Assembly (NCBI RefSeq): GCF_024810105.1
Contig: NZ_JANUDX010000010.1
Location: 109,096-173,095, forward strand
DNA: 64,000 bases
Reading direction: 5' to 3'
Source of the DNA: Stenotrophomonas sp. BIGb0135
Lineage (GTDB): Bacteria > Pseudomonadota > Gammaproteobacteria > Xanthomonadales > Xanthomonadaceae
In this document: positions 16,666-27,721 of the stretch, piece after piece
Numbering within the stretch: the first letter of the stretch is position 1
Layout: each line of letters opens with the position of its first letter
Notes under the pieces: model-generated
What the model was told of the DNA's origin: nothing
Databases searched by the model: none
The model's input: only the letters and a program-made list of their open reading frames with translations
Program-made: the position numbers and the translations under genes

Positions 16666-17586
16666 TCAGTGCGCCACGGGCAGGTCGAGAAAGTCCCGGA
16701 TCTGCGCCTGCAGCCAGCGCGGATCATCCCACATCAGGAAGTGGTAGCCGGCGCGGCTCATCTCGATGCGTACGTCGGGCAGCGCGGCGTACTGGGCCTC
16801 GAAGACCTGGCGCGTGCTGGCTTCGGTCGCACCGAACGGCTGGTAGGCCGCCCACGCGCCCAGCACCAGCACCGGCACCCTGATGCCGGCGATCGGCTGG
16901 CGCAGGTCGGTCATCGTCATCGAATACACCGCGCTGGCGGTGGCGCCGCGATCGCTGTCGCGCCCCCACTGCTTCAAGGTCGCCACATGCGCGGGGGCAT
17001 GCGCCATGTTGGCGACCGCGGCATCGGTCTGCGCCGCGTATTGGGTGGCGTCCATGGCGAGCATGCCGGCCCGGACCTGCTCGGCCATCGGTTCGAGCGT
17101 GGCCGGCGTCGCCGCCGGATTCTGCGCGGCCCCCAGGTACGGCAAGGCATCGACGATCACCAGGGGGCCGATGTGCCGGGGTGCCGCGATCGCCATCTGC
17201 AGCGCCAGCACGCCGCCGAGGCTGTGGCCGATCACGGCGGGATGATCGAGCCTGCGGTCCGCGCTGTAGGCCAGCAGGCGGTCACGCATGGCGCCCAGGA
17301 AATCATCGCTGGCCGTGGCAGGCGCGCCGGCGAAGCCCGGCAGCTGGATCAGATGGCATTGCACCTGCGGCTGCAGCGCGGTGCAGGTCTCACGCCAGAC
17401 CTCGGCACCGCTGTTGAGGCCGGGGATCATCAGCACCGGTCGGCCGCTGCCGATGACCTCGACCTGCAGGCCCTGGAACGGCTCGATGGCCGCATGGGCG
17501 GGGCTGGCCAAGGTGGCCCATGCGGTCAGCGCAAGCGCAGCAAACGGGGCGATGGCGTAGATGCGGCGGGGACGGGCGGTCGACAT
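16666..17586 (-). CDS. Exported alpha/beta hydrolase
   Basis: A 306-residue protein with a signal peptide (positive RPRR, then a hydrophobic stretch, cleavage after SPAHA near residue 32) and an alpha/beta-hydrolase fold. The oxyanion region reads VLMIPGLNSGAEVW, the nucleophile Ser lies in GHSLGG, and a likely catalytic His sits in AGYHFLMWDDP near the C-terminus. The substrate is unknown; esterase, lipase or lactonase activity is possible. The ATG at 17586 has CAGGAG 7 nt ahead. It is the first gene of an operon with a histidine kinase and a LytTR regulator, so the hydrolase may act on, or be controlled by, the signal they sense. Confidence 0.85.
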   Translation of the reverse strand: MSTARPRRIYAIAPFAALALTAWATLASPAHAAIEPFQGLQVEVIGSGRPVLMIPGLNSGAEVWRETCTALQPQVQCHLIQLPGFAGAPATASDDFLGAMRDRLLAYSADRRLDHPAVIGHSLGGVLALQMAIAAPRHIGPLVIVDALPYLGAAQNPAATPATLEPMAEQVRAGMLAMDATQYAAQTDAAVANMAHAPAHVATLKQWGRDSDRGATASAVYSMTMTDLRQPIAGIRVPVLVLGAWAAYQPFGATEASTRQVFEAQYAALPDVRIEMSRAGYHFLMWDDPRWLQAQIRDFLDLPVAH

Positions 17587-17831
17587 GGCAGGCTCCTGCT
17601 GGATGAGCGTGGAGCGTGACGCGCGCCGAGGCGGTGCGGGCAATTACATGAGCAGCGGACGCAGAAGGCGGTGAGCGGTCGCGGGAGGCGGACGAGCCTT
17701 GCGGCCTCGGCGAGCCGGCGCCCCAGCAATCGGCTGCCCTGCGTGGGGCGGCGATGGGAAGGCGACGCCGTCGGCCAGCGCATTTACCGGCGGCAGGTTC
17801 CGCCCGGTCAGCCGCAGCCGGCCTCACGCAC

Positions 17832-17861
17832 TTCACATTCATCGCGATGAAAAGATATGAT
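17832..17861 (+). promoter_or_regulatory. metF promoter with a 14-bp palindrome in its spacer
   Basis: TTCACA (17832-17837) and TATGAT (17856-17861) are separated by 18 bp, a good sigma-70 promoter. The spacer and the bases leading to the -10 hold the perfect palindrome TTCATCGCGATGAA (17838-17851), placed where a bound repressor would block RNA polymerase. The regulator is unknown; a methionine-cycle repressor is a reasonable guess. The rest of the 306-bp gap (17587-17892) shows nothing recognisable. Confidence 0.55.
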
Positions 17862-17892
17862 TGATCCACACCCGCCGACGTTCCCGCCGCCC

Positions 17893-18720
17893 ATGACCGC
17901 CATCAGCTTCGAGTTCTACCCGCCCAAGACCGACGAGCAGCGCGCGCAGCTTGATCGTACCGCGAGCAAGCTCAAGGCCTTTGCGCCGGAGTATGTCTCC
18001 TGTACGTTCGGGGCCGGCGGCTCGACCCTGAGCTACACCTCCGAGACCGTGCGCCACCTCAAGCAGCACCATGGCTTCGACGCCGCCCCGCACCTGTCCT
18101 GCGTGGGCGGCAGCCGCGAGGAGATCCGCGAACTGCTCAAGCTGTACCGCGCCATCGGCTGCCGCCGGATCGTCGCATTGCGCGGCGACCTGCCCTCGGG
18201 CATGGGCCACCCCGGCGACCTGCGCTATGCCTCGGACCTGATCAGCTTCATCCGCGCCGAACACGGCGACGCGTTCCGCATCGAAGTGGGCGCCTACCCC
18301 GAGACCCATCCGCAGGCCGACGATGCCCTGCTGGACCTGAAGCACTTCAAGACCAAGATCGATGCCGGTGCCGATGCGGCGATCACCCAGTACTTCTTCA
18401 ATGCCGATGCGTACTTCCACTTCGTCGATGCGGTGCGCAAGCTGGGGGTGGGCGTGCCGATCGTGCCGGGGATCATGCCGATCTCCAACTTCAGCCAGCT
18501 GCGCCGCTTCTCCGAGCAGTGCGGGGCGGAGATCCCGCGCTGGATCGGCCGCAAGATGCAGGCCTACGGCGACGATGCCGAATCGGTGCGTGCGTTCGGG
18601 GCGGAGGTGGTGGCCGGGCTGTGCGAACGGCTGGTCGCTGGCGGCGCGCCTGGGCTGCACTTCTACACCCTCAACCTGGCCAAGCCGACCACCCAGGTGC
18701 TGAAACTGCTGCGCGGCTGA
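17893..18720 (+). CDS. metF: Methylenetetrahydrofolate reductase
   Basis: MetF reduces 5,10-methylene-THF to 5-methyl-THF with a flavin cofactor, providing the methyl group for methionine. The 275-residue TIM-barrel protein begins MTAISFEFYPPKTDEQ (catalytic Glu in FEFYPP) and contains GAGGS, ALRGDLPSGMGHPGDLRYASDL and AITQYFFNADAYFHF, all family hallmarks. The ATG at 17893 is preferred over an ATG at 17857 because the latter lies inside the -10 hexamer TATGAT. It has no obvious Shine-Dalgarno sequence. It is divergent from the hydrolase operon and runs alone. Confidence 0.96.
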   Translation: MTAISFEFYPPKTDEQRAQLDRTASKLKAFAPEYVSCTFGAGGSTLSYTSETVRHLKQHHGFDAAPHLSCVGGSREEIRELLKLYRAIGCRRIVALRGDLPSGMGHPGDLRYASDLISFIRAEHGDAFRIEVGAYPETHPQADDALLDLKHFKTKIDAGADAAITQYFFNADAYFHFVDAVRKLGVGVPIVPGIMPISNFSQLRRFSEQCGAEIPRWIGRKMQAYGDDAESVRAFGAEVVAGLCERLVAGGAPGLHFYTLNLAKPTTQVLKLLRG

Positions 18721-18735
18721 GCGCGGCCACATCGC

Positions 18736-18763
18736 TTGCAGATAACGTGCGCATCGTTACTCT
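18736..18763 (+). promoter_or_regulatory. Probable leaderless promoter, TTGCAG - 16 bp - TACTCT
   Basis: TTGCAG (18736-18741) and TACTCT (18758-18763) are spaced by 16 bp, and the -10 element ends exactly 6 nt before the ATG at 18770. No ribosome binding site fits between, which suggests transcription begins at the start codon. Confidence 0.5.
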
Positions 18764-18769
18764 GCTGCG

Positions 18770-19354
18770 ATGAAATCGCTCGTCCTGCTCCTGCTGTGCG
18801 CGTCGTGCCTGCCCGCTCCGGCATCGGCGCAGGCGCAGCGCGTGAACCGCTGCACCAACGCCCAGGGCCAGACCGTATTCACCGACCGTAGCTGCGACGC
18901 GCTGGGCGCCACCGCACGCATGCCGGTCCGCACGCCCACCGTGGGCAACACCGGCATCTACCGCGCCGGCTGCGCGCGTCGGCTCAGCGAGTTGACCGGG
19001 CAGATCCGCGATGCGGTGAGCCAGCAGGACGTCAACCGGCTGTCCTCCATCTATCTGTGGAACAACGTCTCCAACGCGACCGCCAACCAGATCATCGGCC
19101 GGCTGGAAGCGGTGGTGCAGCGGCCACTGGTGGACATCGCGCCGGTGTACCCGCAAAGCGAGGCGGCGCTGACGGACGGGCCTGCCAGTGGACCGCTGCC
19201 GGGCGGCGATGCGCAGCCGCTGGCCGATGTCGCGCCGCGCCGGCCACGCCCGGTGGGGCTGCGCCTGGAGCAGACCCTGGGCAACACGGCCACGCCGGCG
19301 CGCACGGTGTTCGGGCTGCGTCGCCAGTACGGGTGTTTCTGGATCACCTTGTAG
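18770..19354 (+). CDS. Exported DUF4124-like protein
   Basis: A 194-residue protein with a signal peptide (KSLVLLLLCASCLPAPASA, cleavage near residue 21-23). The mature N-terminus RVNRCTNAQGQTVFTDRSC has the two-cysteine pattern of DUF4124, a small periplasmic domain of unknown function common in Xanthomonads. The rest is low in recognisable motifs, with a proline- and arginine-rich stretch and a C-terminal single cysteine (YGCFWITL). It is probably periplasmic. It runs alone after metF and converges on the Nudix gene with a 48-bp gap. Confidence 0.8.
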   Translation: MKSLVLLLLCASCLPAPASAQAQRVNRCTNAQGQTVFTDRSCDALGATARMPVRTPTVGNTGIYRAGCARRLSELTGQIRDAVSQQDVNRLSSIYLWNNVSNATANQIIGRLEAVVQRPLVDIAPVYPQSEAALTDGPASGPLPGGDAQPLADVAPRRPRPVGLRLEQTLGNTATPARTVFGLRRQYGCFWITL

Positions 19355-19402
19355 CGGCGATGGGCTGCGGGTGCCGGCCAGCGGGCGGCGCTGCGGGGCC
19401 GC

Positions 19403-20356
19403 TCAGGCCGGCCACAGTGCGCGGATCGCGGCGATGCCCTGCGCGCCGTGCTGGCGCGCCTTGCCGATATCGTCCGGATGCAGCCCGCCCAACGCATACA
19501 ACGGCAGCGAGACCTGCTCGCGCAGCTGCTCGAACGCCTCCCAGCCCAGCGCGGTGGCGCCCGGATGGCTGGCGGTGGCCTGGACCGGGCCAAGCACGGC
19601 GAAGTCGCAGCCCAGCCGCTGGGCGGCCTGCAGCTGCGCCAGGTCGTGGCAGGAGGCAGCCACCAGCTGCCCGGCCGGCAAGGGCCGTGCGTCCAGTTGC
19701 AGCACTTGTTCCGCGCCCAGGTGCACGCCCACGCCGAGCCGGCGGGCCAACGCAATGTCGCGGTTGAGCAGCCACTGCACGGCACCGCGATGGGCGCCGA
19801 TGGCCTGCTCGGCCAGGGCCACCCGGGCCGGGCTGGCCGGGGTGCGCAACTGGATCCGGTTGACCCCGGCGGCCAACGCCTGCGCCAGGCGCTGGTGCCA
19901 GTCGTGGTGGGCCTGGGCGTGGTCGGCCTCGGGTTCGGGGGTGATCAGGTAGCGGTCGGGCTGGCGCAACGCCGCCACCACCGGCACATCGGCCGGCGGC
20001 ATCGAATAGCGGGAGAGCTTGTCCGGGGTGACCCAGGTGATGGCCTGTCCTTCACGGCCGCGCGGGCTGCCCTTCCAGCTGCTGATCCGCCGCACTTCCA
20101 GGCGCAGGCGCTTGTCCGGGTACATCTGCGGCACGTCCATGATCCACGCGCCGACCTCCGCCTCGATCCCCAACTCCTCGCGCAGCTCGCGCACCAACGC
20201 CTGTTCGGAGCTTTCGCCGGGCTCGCGCTTGCCGCCGGGAAACTCCCAGAGGCCGCCCATGTCGCGGTCTTCGGTGCGGCGGTTGAGCAGGATGCGGCCG
20301 CGGGCGTCGGTGATGACGCCGGCCACGACGTGGATCGATCGTTTGGGGGAAGGCAT
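19403..20356 (-). CDS. Nudix hydrolase fused to a thiamine phosphate synthase-like domain
   Basis: A 317-residue fusion. The N-terminal Nudix domain has the box GGKREPGESSEQALVRELRE then ELGI (about residues 41-64), as in MutT, which removes 8-oxo-dGTP. The C-terminal domain (about 150-317) follows the TIM barrel of ThiE/TenI, with LARRLGVGVHLGAEQ, FAVLGPVQATASHPGA and PLYALGGLHPDD. This fusion sits near secA in many Gammaproteobacteria. Whether the second domain still makes thiamine phosphate is unknown. It starts 170 nt downstream of secA's stop on the same strand; a terminator lies between. Confidence 0.93.
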   Translation of the reverse strand: MPSPKRSIHVVAGVITDARGRILLNRRTEDRDMGGLWEFPGGKREPGESSEQALVRELREELGIEAEVGAWIMDVPQMYPDKRLRLEVRRISSWKGSPRGREGQAITWVTPDKLSRYSMPPADVPVVAALRQPDRYLITPEPEADHAQAHHDWHQRLAQALAAGVNRIQLRTPASPARVALAEQAIGAHRGAVQWLLNRDIALARRLGVGVHLGAEQVLQLDARPLPAGQLVAASCHDLAQLQAAQRLGCDFAVLGPVQATASHPGATALGWEAFEQLREQVSLPLYALGGLHPDDIGKARQHGAQGIAAIRALWPA

Positions 20357-20450
20357 GGGGGGAGCATGCCGAAAACCGCCTTGCCGGCGCAATGGCCCGG
20401 GCGCCGGCACCCGCGGCGACGCGCACCGGCCACGCACGACCGACAACAAA

Positions 20451-20474
20451 AAACCCCGCACGCGGCGGGGTTTT
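20451..20474 (-). terminator. Intrinsic terminator downstream of secA
   Basis: A stem of AAAACCCCGC (+ strand) with GCGGGGTTTT and a short loop is followed, in the minus direction, by a run of Ts (the A-tract 20448-20453 on the plus strand). It lies about 50 bp beyond the secA stop and could also act on plus-strand transcripts. Confidence 0.85.
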
Positions 20475-20493
20475 CTGCGTGCCCCGGGGGGCC

Positions 20494-20515
20494 TCCACGC
20501 AGGGCGTGGATCTAC
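20494..20515. repeat. SMAG-type repeat
   Basis: A reverse copy, TCCACGC-AGG-GCGTGGA then TCTAC, lies between the secA terminator and the secA stop codon. The CTAC end is the complement of the GTAG head. Confidence 0.55.
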
Positions 20516-20525
20516 CCTGTCCGGG

Positions 20526-23258
<2,733 letters not shown>

Positions 23259-23329
23259 TGAAGGAACCGGTTGGAATGAGACGCCCCAACGGCGACGCTC
23301 CCCCGGGGGAATCGTCCGCCGCAAACGAA

Positions 23330-23350
23330 ACAGGGCGCACTGCGCCCTGT
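23330..23350 (-). terminator. Perfect 10-bp hairpin between the M23 gene and secA
   Basis: ACAGGGCGCA and TGCGCCCTGT form a perfect stem around a single-base loop; in the minus direction TTTCGTTTG follows. It may terminate the M23 peptidase transcript. Since the secA -10 candidate lies just upstream (23365-23370), the hairpin would also form in the secA leader. Confidence 0.5.
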
Positions 23351-23364
23351 CTATGGCAACACCC

Positions 23365-23370
23365 ATTGTA
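23365..23370 (-). promoter_or_regulatory. -10 hexamer TACAAT upstream of secA
   Basis: A TACAAT on the minus strand lies between the M23 stop and the secA start. The best -35 (TTGAAA) is 21 bp away, which is too far, so the promoter is tentative. Confidence 0.4.
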
Positions 23371-23425
23371 GCTTGGGTCGGGGGCCTGGCGTTTCAAGCA
23401 CCCCCTTCCGAAGCGAAATCCGCGA

Positions 23426-24376
23426 TCAGCCGCGCGAAACGCGTCCGACCGGGGTATTGCCGCCGTCACCGAGGAACTTGCGCGGGTTGACCACCTGGCC
23501 CCGCTCCCAGACCTCGAAGTGCACGTGGGCACCGGTGGAACGGCCCGTGGAACCGGCCTTGGCCACTTCCTGACCGGCCCGGACCAGGTCGCCCGGCTTC
23601 ACCACCAGGCGGGAATTGTGCGCATAGCGGGTCACGTAGCCGTTGCCGTGGTCCACGTCGACCACGTTGCCGTAACCGCCCTTCACGCCGGCGAAGCTGA
23701 CCACGCCGTCGGCCACCGACATCACCGGGTCACCGACCTTGGCGTGGAAATCCATGCCCTTGTGGGTGGCCGCACCGCGACCGAACGGGTCGCTGCGGGT
23801 GCCGAAGTTGGAGGTGATGTAGGTGTTGCGGATCGGCATGCGCCCCGGCACGGCATTCTGCTCGAGCTGGTGGTCGAACATCAGCGATTCCATCACCGAC
23901 AACTGGCGGCCTGAAGCAGCGAAGCGCTGCTCCAGCACCTGTAAGTCGGCGTTGACCGCGCTGACCGGGATGTCCTGGGTCGGGCCGGGCTCGCCTTCAC
24001 CGAGGCCGGGGGTCTCGTTGAAGTCGAATTCGCCATCTTCCAGCTTGCCCATCTGGGTCAGCCGTTCGCCGAGGGCGTTGAGACGGGTGGCCTGGGCCTG
24101 CAGTTCACCCATCCGCGCTGCCAGCGCGTTGACCTGGGTCTGGGCGTCCTTCTGGGCCTGGGCCAGCTCGCGTTCCTGCTGGGCGACCTTGGCGTGGAGC
24201 CGCGAATCATTGAACATGCTGCCACCGATACCGGCACCGAAGCCGATCAGGCAGCCTACCCCCAGCACACTGCCCAGCAGGGCACGGGGTGAATCCTCGA
24301 AGTAGAAACGCAAACGCGCCAGGGGCGTCTTGGCCTTTCCTTCACGCGTTTTGATTACGATCTTTTTGAATGCCAT
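23426..24376 (-). CDS. Membrane-anchored M23 family peptidoglycan endopeptidase
   Basis: A 316-residue protein anchored by one transmembrane segment (about residues 33-52: ALLGSVLGVGCLIGFGAGIG). A coiled coil (LHAKVAQQERELAQAQKDAQ to ALGERLTQMG) leads to a C-terminal LytM domain. Zinc ligands lie in HKGMDFHAKVGDP (HxxxD) and GAHVHFEVW (HxH). Such enzymes cut peptidoglycan crosslinks during growth or division, or activate amidases when degenerate; here all ligands are kept. Its ATG is only 12 nt from the divergent dciA ATG, so the two promoters must lie inside each other's coding regions. Confidence 0.93.
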   Translation of the reverse strand: MAFKKIVIKTREGKAKTPLARLRFYFEDSPRALLGSVLGVGCLIGFGAGIGGSMFNDSRLHAKVAQQERELAQAQKDAQTQVNALAARMGELQAQATRLNALGERLTQMGKLEDGEFDFNETPGLGEGEPGPTQDIPVSAVNADLQVLEQRFAASGRQLSVMESLMFDHQLEQNAVPGRMPIRNTYITSNFGTRSDPFGRGAATHKGMDFHAKVGDPVMSVADGVVSFAGVKGGYGNVVDVDHGNGYVTRYAHNSRLVVKPGDLVRAGQEVAKAGSTGRSTGAHVHFEVWERGQVVNPRKFLGDGGNTPVGRVSRG

Positions 24377-24388
24377 CAGTGAGTTTTC

Positions 24389-24829
24389 ATGTCTGAGCCG
24401 AAATCCAGTGCCCGTACCCCGTCAGCGCCGAAGCCGGCGCTGGATGTGGTCATGGCGGACAAAGCCGGTAACCCGCTGCGTCGTGCCCTGTGGCTCGACG
24501 CGCTTGACCGTCAATTGCGCCCCCATTTGCCGCCTGCACTGGCCACCCGTTGCCGGCTGGCGAATGTAAACGGCGAGCACCTCGTTTTTCTCGTCGATTC
24601 CCCCGTGTGGCACGCCAGATTGCGGCTTGCCGAGGCACAGTTGATCGACGCGGCCCGGTCCATCGGGCTGAAGGTCACCAAGGTGACCGTCAAAACCGCG
24701 TCTGCCCCTCCTCCACGCTCCCCAGCGATCGATAACAGGAATGGCCCCCACGCAGTTTCAGCCGCCACGCACAAAGGGCTACGCGACGCGTTGGCTTGCC
24801 TGAAGGACATGGATCTACCCAGGTCCTGA
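24389..24829 (+). CDS. dciA: DciA-type DnaB helicase loader (DUF721)
   Basis: DciA is the ancestral loader or operator of the replicative helicase DnaB in bacteria that lack DnaC or DnaI. The 146-residue protein has the DUF721 core: DRQLRPHLPPALATRCRLAN, then GEHLVFLVDSPVWHARLRL with the conserved tryptophan, AEAQLIDAARSIGL and the strand TKVTVKT. The C-terminal third is disordered-looking and poorly conserved, as usual. It sits between secA and lpxC, a common location in Gammaproteobacteria, and is transcribed against both. Confidence 0.9.
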   Translation: MSEPKSSARTPSAPKPALDVVMADKAGNPLRRALWLDALDRQLRPHLPPALATRCRLANVNGEHLVFLVDSPVWHARLRLAEAQLIDAARSIGLKVTKVTVKTASAPPPRSPAIDNRNGPHAVSAATHKGLRDALACLKDMDLPRS

Positions 24830-25052
24830 AGGCATCGGGGCATCCGGCCCCTTCCCGGACGCGTCACGAGTACGTGAATTTGTCTGGGAACCGGCCAGCA
24901 TCGTAGCCGTCGATCGTCGCGCAGTCGTTAGTCTTTTATTAAAAACTCGTTAAATTCAGCAATAACCTCGATCAGGTTCACAATTCCGTGACCTGCGTCC
25001 GTAGACGGTTCATTGACGTCAACGTTACCCCCGGTTCGCCCCAGAAACGCAG
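24830..25052. other. AT-rich gap with a possible small RNA
   Basis: No protein gene was seen. The stretch around 24930-24990 is strikingly AT-rich for this genome (for example TTTTATTAAAAACTCG). It offers a weak promoter, TTAGTC - 17 bp - TAAATT, ending near 24958. A transcript from there to the terminator at 25053-25080 would be about 115 nt and includes a C-rich part with ACCCCCGG and GCCCCAG. This would fit a small RNA with C-rich loops, but it is an inference from promoter and terminator spacing only. Confidence 0.3.
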
Positions 25053-25080
25053 AACGGCGCCCTGGGCGCCGTTTGGTTTT
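25053..25080. terminator. Intrinsic terminator between dciA and lpxC
   Basis: A 9-bp stem (AACGGCGCC with GGCGCCGTT) and a 3-nt loop is followed by TGGTTTT on the plus strand and by TTCTGCGTTTCT on the minus strand. It lies 40 bp from the lpxC stop and could serve both convergent transcripts. Confidence 0.75.
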
Positions 25081-25119
25081 CAATCAATTCAATGACTTGC
25101 GCCAGCCTCGCGGGGCGGG

Positions 25120-26031
25120 TCACGCGTAGGCGGGCGCCCCATAGGCGACCGGGGCCGTCGCGGCGGCCGCGTCGTAACTCACCCACTCCCACGCGCTGGC
25201 ATCGGCCATCAGGGCCCGCACCAGCTTGTTGTTGAGCGCATGGCCGGACTTGAAGCCTTCATAGGCCCCCAGCACCTGGCCGCCGGCCAGGTACAGGTCG
25301 CCGATCGCGTCGAGGATCTTGTGGCGCACGAACTCGTCGGCATAACGCAGGCCGTCGTCGTTGAGCACGCGGAACTCGTCCAGCACGATGGCGTTGTCCA
25401 TCGAACCGCCCAGGCCCAGGTTGCGCTCGCGCATGTACTCCAGGTCGCGCATGAAACCGAAGGTGCGCGCGCGGGAGATTTCCTTGGTGTAGGCGGCCGT
25501 GGAGAACTCGATCTCGGCGCGGGACTGCTTGGCCGGGATCATCGGGTGATCGAACTGGATGGTGAAACCGAGCTTGTAGCCCTCGTAGGGCTCGAAGCGG
25601 GCGACCTTGTCGCCTTCGGTGACTTCCACCGTCTTGAGGATGCGGATGAAACGCTTGGGAGCGTCCTGTTCGGCGATGCCTGCCGACTGCAGCAGGAACA
25701 CGAACGGACCGGAGGACCCGTCCATGATCGGCAGTTCGGCCGAGGACAGCTCCACGATGATGTTGTCCACGCCCAGCCCGGCCAGCGCCGACATCAGGTG
25801 CTCGACGGTCTGGATCTTGGCCTCGTGGTAGGTCAGCCCGGTGCACAGGGTGACTTCGGTGACCAGGTCCGCACGCGCGGGCACTTCCACCACCGGATCC
25901 AGGTCGACCCGCCGGAACACGATGCCATGATTGACCGGGGCCGGGCGCAGGGTCATGTAGACCTTGTCGCCGCTGTGCAGGCCAACGCCGGTGGCGCGGA
26001 TCGTGTTCTTGAGGGTGCGTTGCGGGATCAT
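25120..26031 (-). CDS. lpxC: UDP-3-O-acyl-N-acetylglucosamine deacetylase
   Basis: LpxC performs the committed step of lipid A synthesis, a zinc-dependent deacetylation. The 303-residue protein has the ligand helix [14 protein letters not shown] (H78), ELPIMDGSS, and the second zinc region [17 protein letters not shown] with HxxxD, plus [12 protein letters not shown] with the catalytic His. It begins [21 protein letters not shown], as in other LpxC proteins (E. coli 305 residues). It follows ftsZ as the last gene of the dcw cluster, with a 180-bp gap that contains a hairpin and a possible separate promoter. Confidence 0.98.
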   Translation of the reverse strand: MIPQRTLKNTIRATGVGLHSGDKVYMTLRPAPVNHGIVFRRVDLDPVVEVPARADLVTEVTLCTGLTYHEAKIQTVEHLMSALAGLGVDNIIVELSSAELPIMDGSSGPFVFLLQSAGIAEQDAPKRFIRILKTVEVTEGDKVARFEPYEGYKLGFTIQFDHPMIPAKQSRAEIEFSTAAYTKEISRARTFGFMRDLEYMRERNLGLGGSMDNAIVLDEFRVLNDDGLRYADEFVRHKILDAIGDLYLAGGQVLGAYEGFKSGHALNNKLVRALMADASAWEWVSYDAAAATAPVAYGAPAYA

Positions 26032-26132
26032 GGGGGGCAGGACCGGGAATGCGCGCGGTCAGCGCGGCTGAGACAAACAAGAATAACACGCACTACCACC
26101 ACCCCTTTCTGAACCAGAACACGGGCGGCAGA

Positions 26133-26158
26133 CTGCCGGGCCACTCCGGGCCCGGCAG
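26133..26158. repeat. Perfect 10-bp stem-loop between ftsZ and lpxC
   Basis: CTGCCGGGCC and GGCCCGGCAG flank a 6-nt loop, 53 nt after the ftsZ stop. No U-tract follows in either direction, so it may stabilise the ftsZ mRNA 3' end or reduce read-through to lpxC. A TATTCT-like -10 for lpxC lies further down at about 26090. Confidence 0.5.
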
Positions 26159-26210
26159 CAAGGGACATGGAGGCGCCTACCGGGGAGGACAAGACCCCGG
26201 CACGCATTCC

Positions 26211-27437
26211 TCAGTCCGCCTGGCGGCGCAGGAACGCCGGGATGTCCAGGTAGTCGTTGGGCAGTTCGGCGGCGGCCGGCGCCGAAGACGACGGGGTCGA
26301 CGCGGACGGCGCGTCCGCGCTCGGACGACGCAGGCCCATGCCCATGCCGCCCACGGCCTTGGACACGGCATCGCCGCCGGTGTCGAACTCGCCGAACTCC
26401 GGCTGGCCGGTGGTGGCGTTGCGGACCAGCTTGATCGGTGCACGCTCGCCCGGACGCTGGGTCTTGGCGGCCACGGCACGGTTCAGGCCGGTGGCGACCA
26501 CGGTCACGCGGACTTCGTCCTGCATGTCCGGATCCAGCACGGTACCCACCACCACGGTGGCGTCTTCGGAGGCGAAGCCATCGATGGTGCGGCCGATCTC
26601 GTCGAACTCGGCCATGGTGAAGTCGGCGCCGGCGGTGATGTTGACCAGGATGCCGTTGGCACCGGCCAGGTTCACATCGTCCAGCAGCGGGTTCTGGATG
26701 GCGGCTTCGGCGGCGGCCTGGGCGCGGTCGTCGCCACGCGCGGTGCCGGTACCCATCATCGCCAGGCCCATTTCGGACATGACGGTGCGCACGTCGGCAA
26801 AGTCGACGTTGATCAGGCCCGGACGCACGATCAGGTCGGCGATGCCCTGCACGGCGCCCTGGAGGACGTCGTTGGCGGCACGGAAGGCCTGGATCATGGT
26901 GGCGTTGCGGCCCAGCACGGTGATCAGCTTTTCGTTCGGGATGGTGATCAGCGAATCGCAGTGCTGGCTCAGTTCCTCGATGCCCTTCAGCGCGACCTGC
27001 ATGCGGCGACGGCCTTCGAACGGGAACGGCTTGGTGACCACGGCGACGGTCAGGATGCCCATCTCCTTGGCCAGCTGGGCAACCACCGGGGCTGCGCCGG
27101 TGCCGGTGCCACCGCCCATGCCGGCGGTGATGAACACCATGTCCGCACCCTGCAGGGCATCCATGATGCGCTCGCGGTCTTCCAGCGCGGCCTGGCGGCC
27201 GACTTCCGGGTTGGCGCCTGCACCCAGGCCCTTGGTGACGTTGGTACCCAGCTGCAGCTGCAGCTTGGCACCGCAATTCTTGATGGCCTGCGAGTCGGTG
27301 TTGGCGGTGATGAATTCCACGCCGTCCACGCTGGTGCTGACCATGTGCGCCACGGCGTTGCCGCCGCCGCCGCCCACGCCAATCACCTTGATCACCGCAT
27401 TGGGTGCCATCTTTTCAATCAGTTCGAAATGCGCCAT
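26211..27437 (-). CDS. ftsZ: Cell division protein FtsZ
   Basis: FtsZ is the tubulin-like GTPase that forms the Z-ring. The 408-residue protein has [13 protein letters not shown], the tubulin signature GGGTGTG (108-114), the T7 loop [11 protein letters not shown], a variable proline- and serine-rich linker (about 340-390) and the C-terminal peptide [14 protein letters not shown], which binds FtsA and ZipA. The ATG at 27437 has AGAGGA 7 nt ahead. The 284-bp gap to ftsA is the largest inside the dcw cluster and probably carries an ftsZ promoter. Confidence 0.99.
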   Translation of the reverse strand: MAHFELIEKMAPNAVIKVIGVGGGGGNAVAHMVSTSVDGVEFITANTDSQAIKNCGAKLQLQLGTNVTKGLGAGANPEVGRQAALEDRERIMDALQGADMVFITAGMGGGTGTGAAPVVAQLAKEMGILTVAVVTKPFPFEGRRRMQVALKGIEELSQHCDSLITIPNEKLITVLGRNATMIQAFRAANDVLQGAVQGIADLIVRPGLINVDFADVRTVMSEMGLAMMGTGTARGDDRAQAAAEAAIQNPLLDDVNLAGANGILVNITAGADFTMAEFDEIGRTIDGFASEDATVVVGTVLDPDMQDEVRVTVVATGLNRAVAAKTQRPGERAPIKLVRNATTGQPEFGEFDTGGDAVSKAVGGMGMGLRRPSADAPSASTPSSSAPAAAELPNDYLDIPAFLRRQAD

Positions 27438-27721
27438 GTCCGTGTCCTCTTGATGCCGTTTACGCGGGACGGGGGCGTTGGAGATTCCTTCTCCTGTCCT
27501 CCCCCACCGTCGTGCCGGCGAGTTGTAGTTGGTGTTGCCCTGGCCGGATCGCACCGGTTCGGGCCGTGTTGCCTGTTTCAAGAAACGGCCGGGGGGCCGT
27601 GGTGTTGCTCGTTGTTTTATCTACATCGCACTGCGTGGTATTGCGGGTATTGCATGGACTACGTGGATTTTCGGGAACTGCTTATCGCGTGTTGCATGTG
27701 TACTGCGTGTCAGGACCGCGC
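27438..27721 (-). promoter_or_regulatory. ftsA-ftsZ intergenic leader
   Basis: This 284-bp gap holds no gene. It is less GC-rich than its surroundings (27600-27720), as expected of a promoter region. A hairpin of ACGGCC with GGCCGT (27585-27600), followed by TTTCTT in the minus direction, could attenuate read-through from ftsA. Exact promoter hexamers could not be assigned. Confidence 0.4.

Noticed and set aside
17857..17892. Upstream ATG for metF at 17857
   Set aside because: It lies inside the -10 hexamer TATGAT, so it would not be on the mRNA from that promoter, and the family N-terminus begins at 17893.
24965..25080. Named small RNA such as sX13
   Set aside because: C-rich parts and length are suggestive, but I could not match the sequence or the gene neighbourhood to a described RNA.
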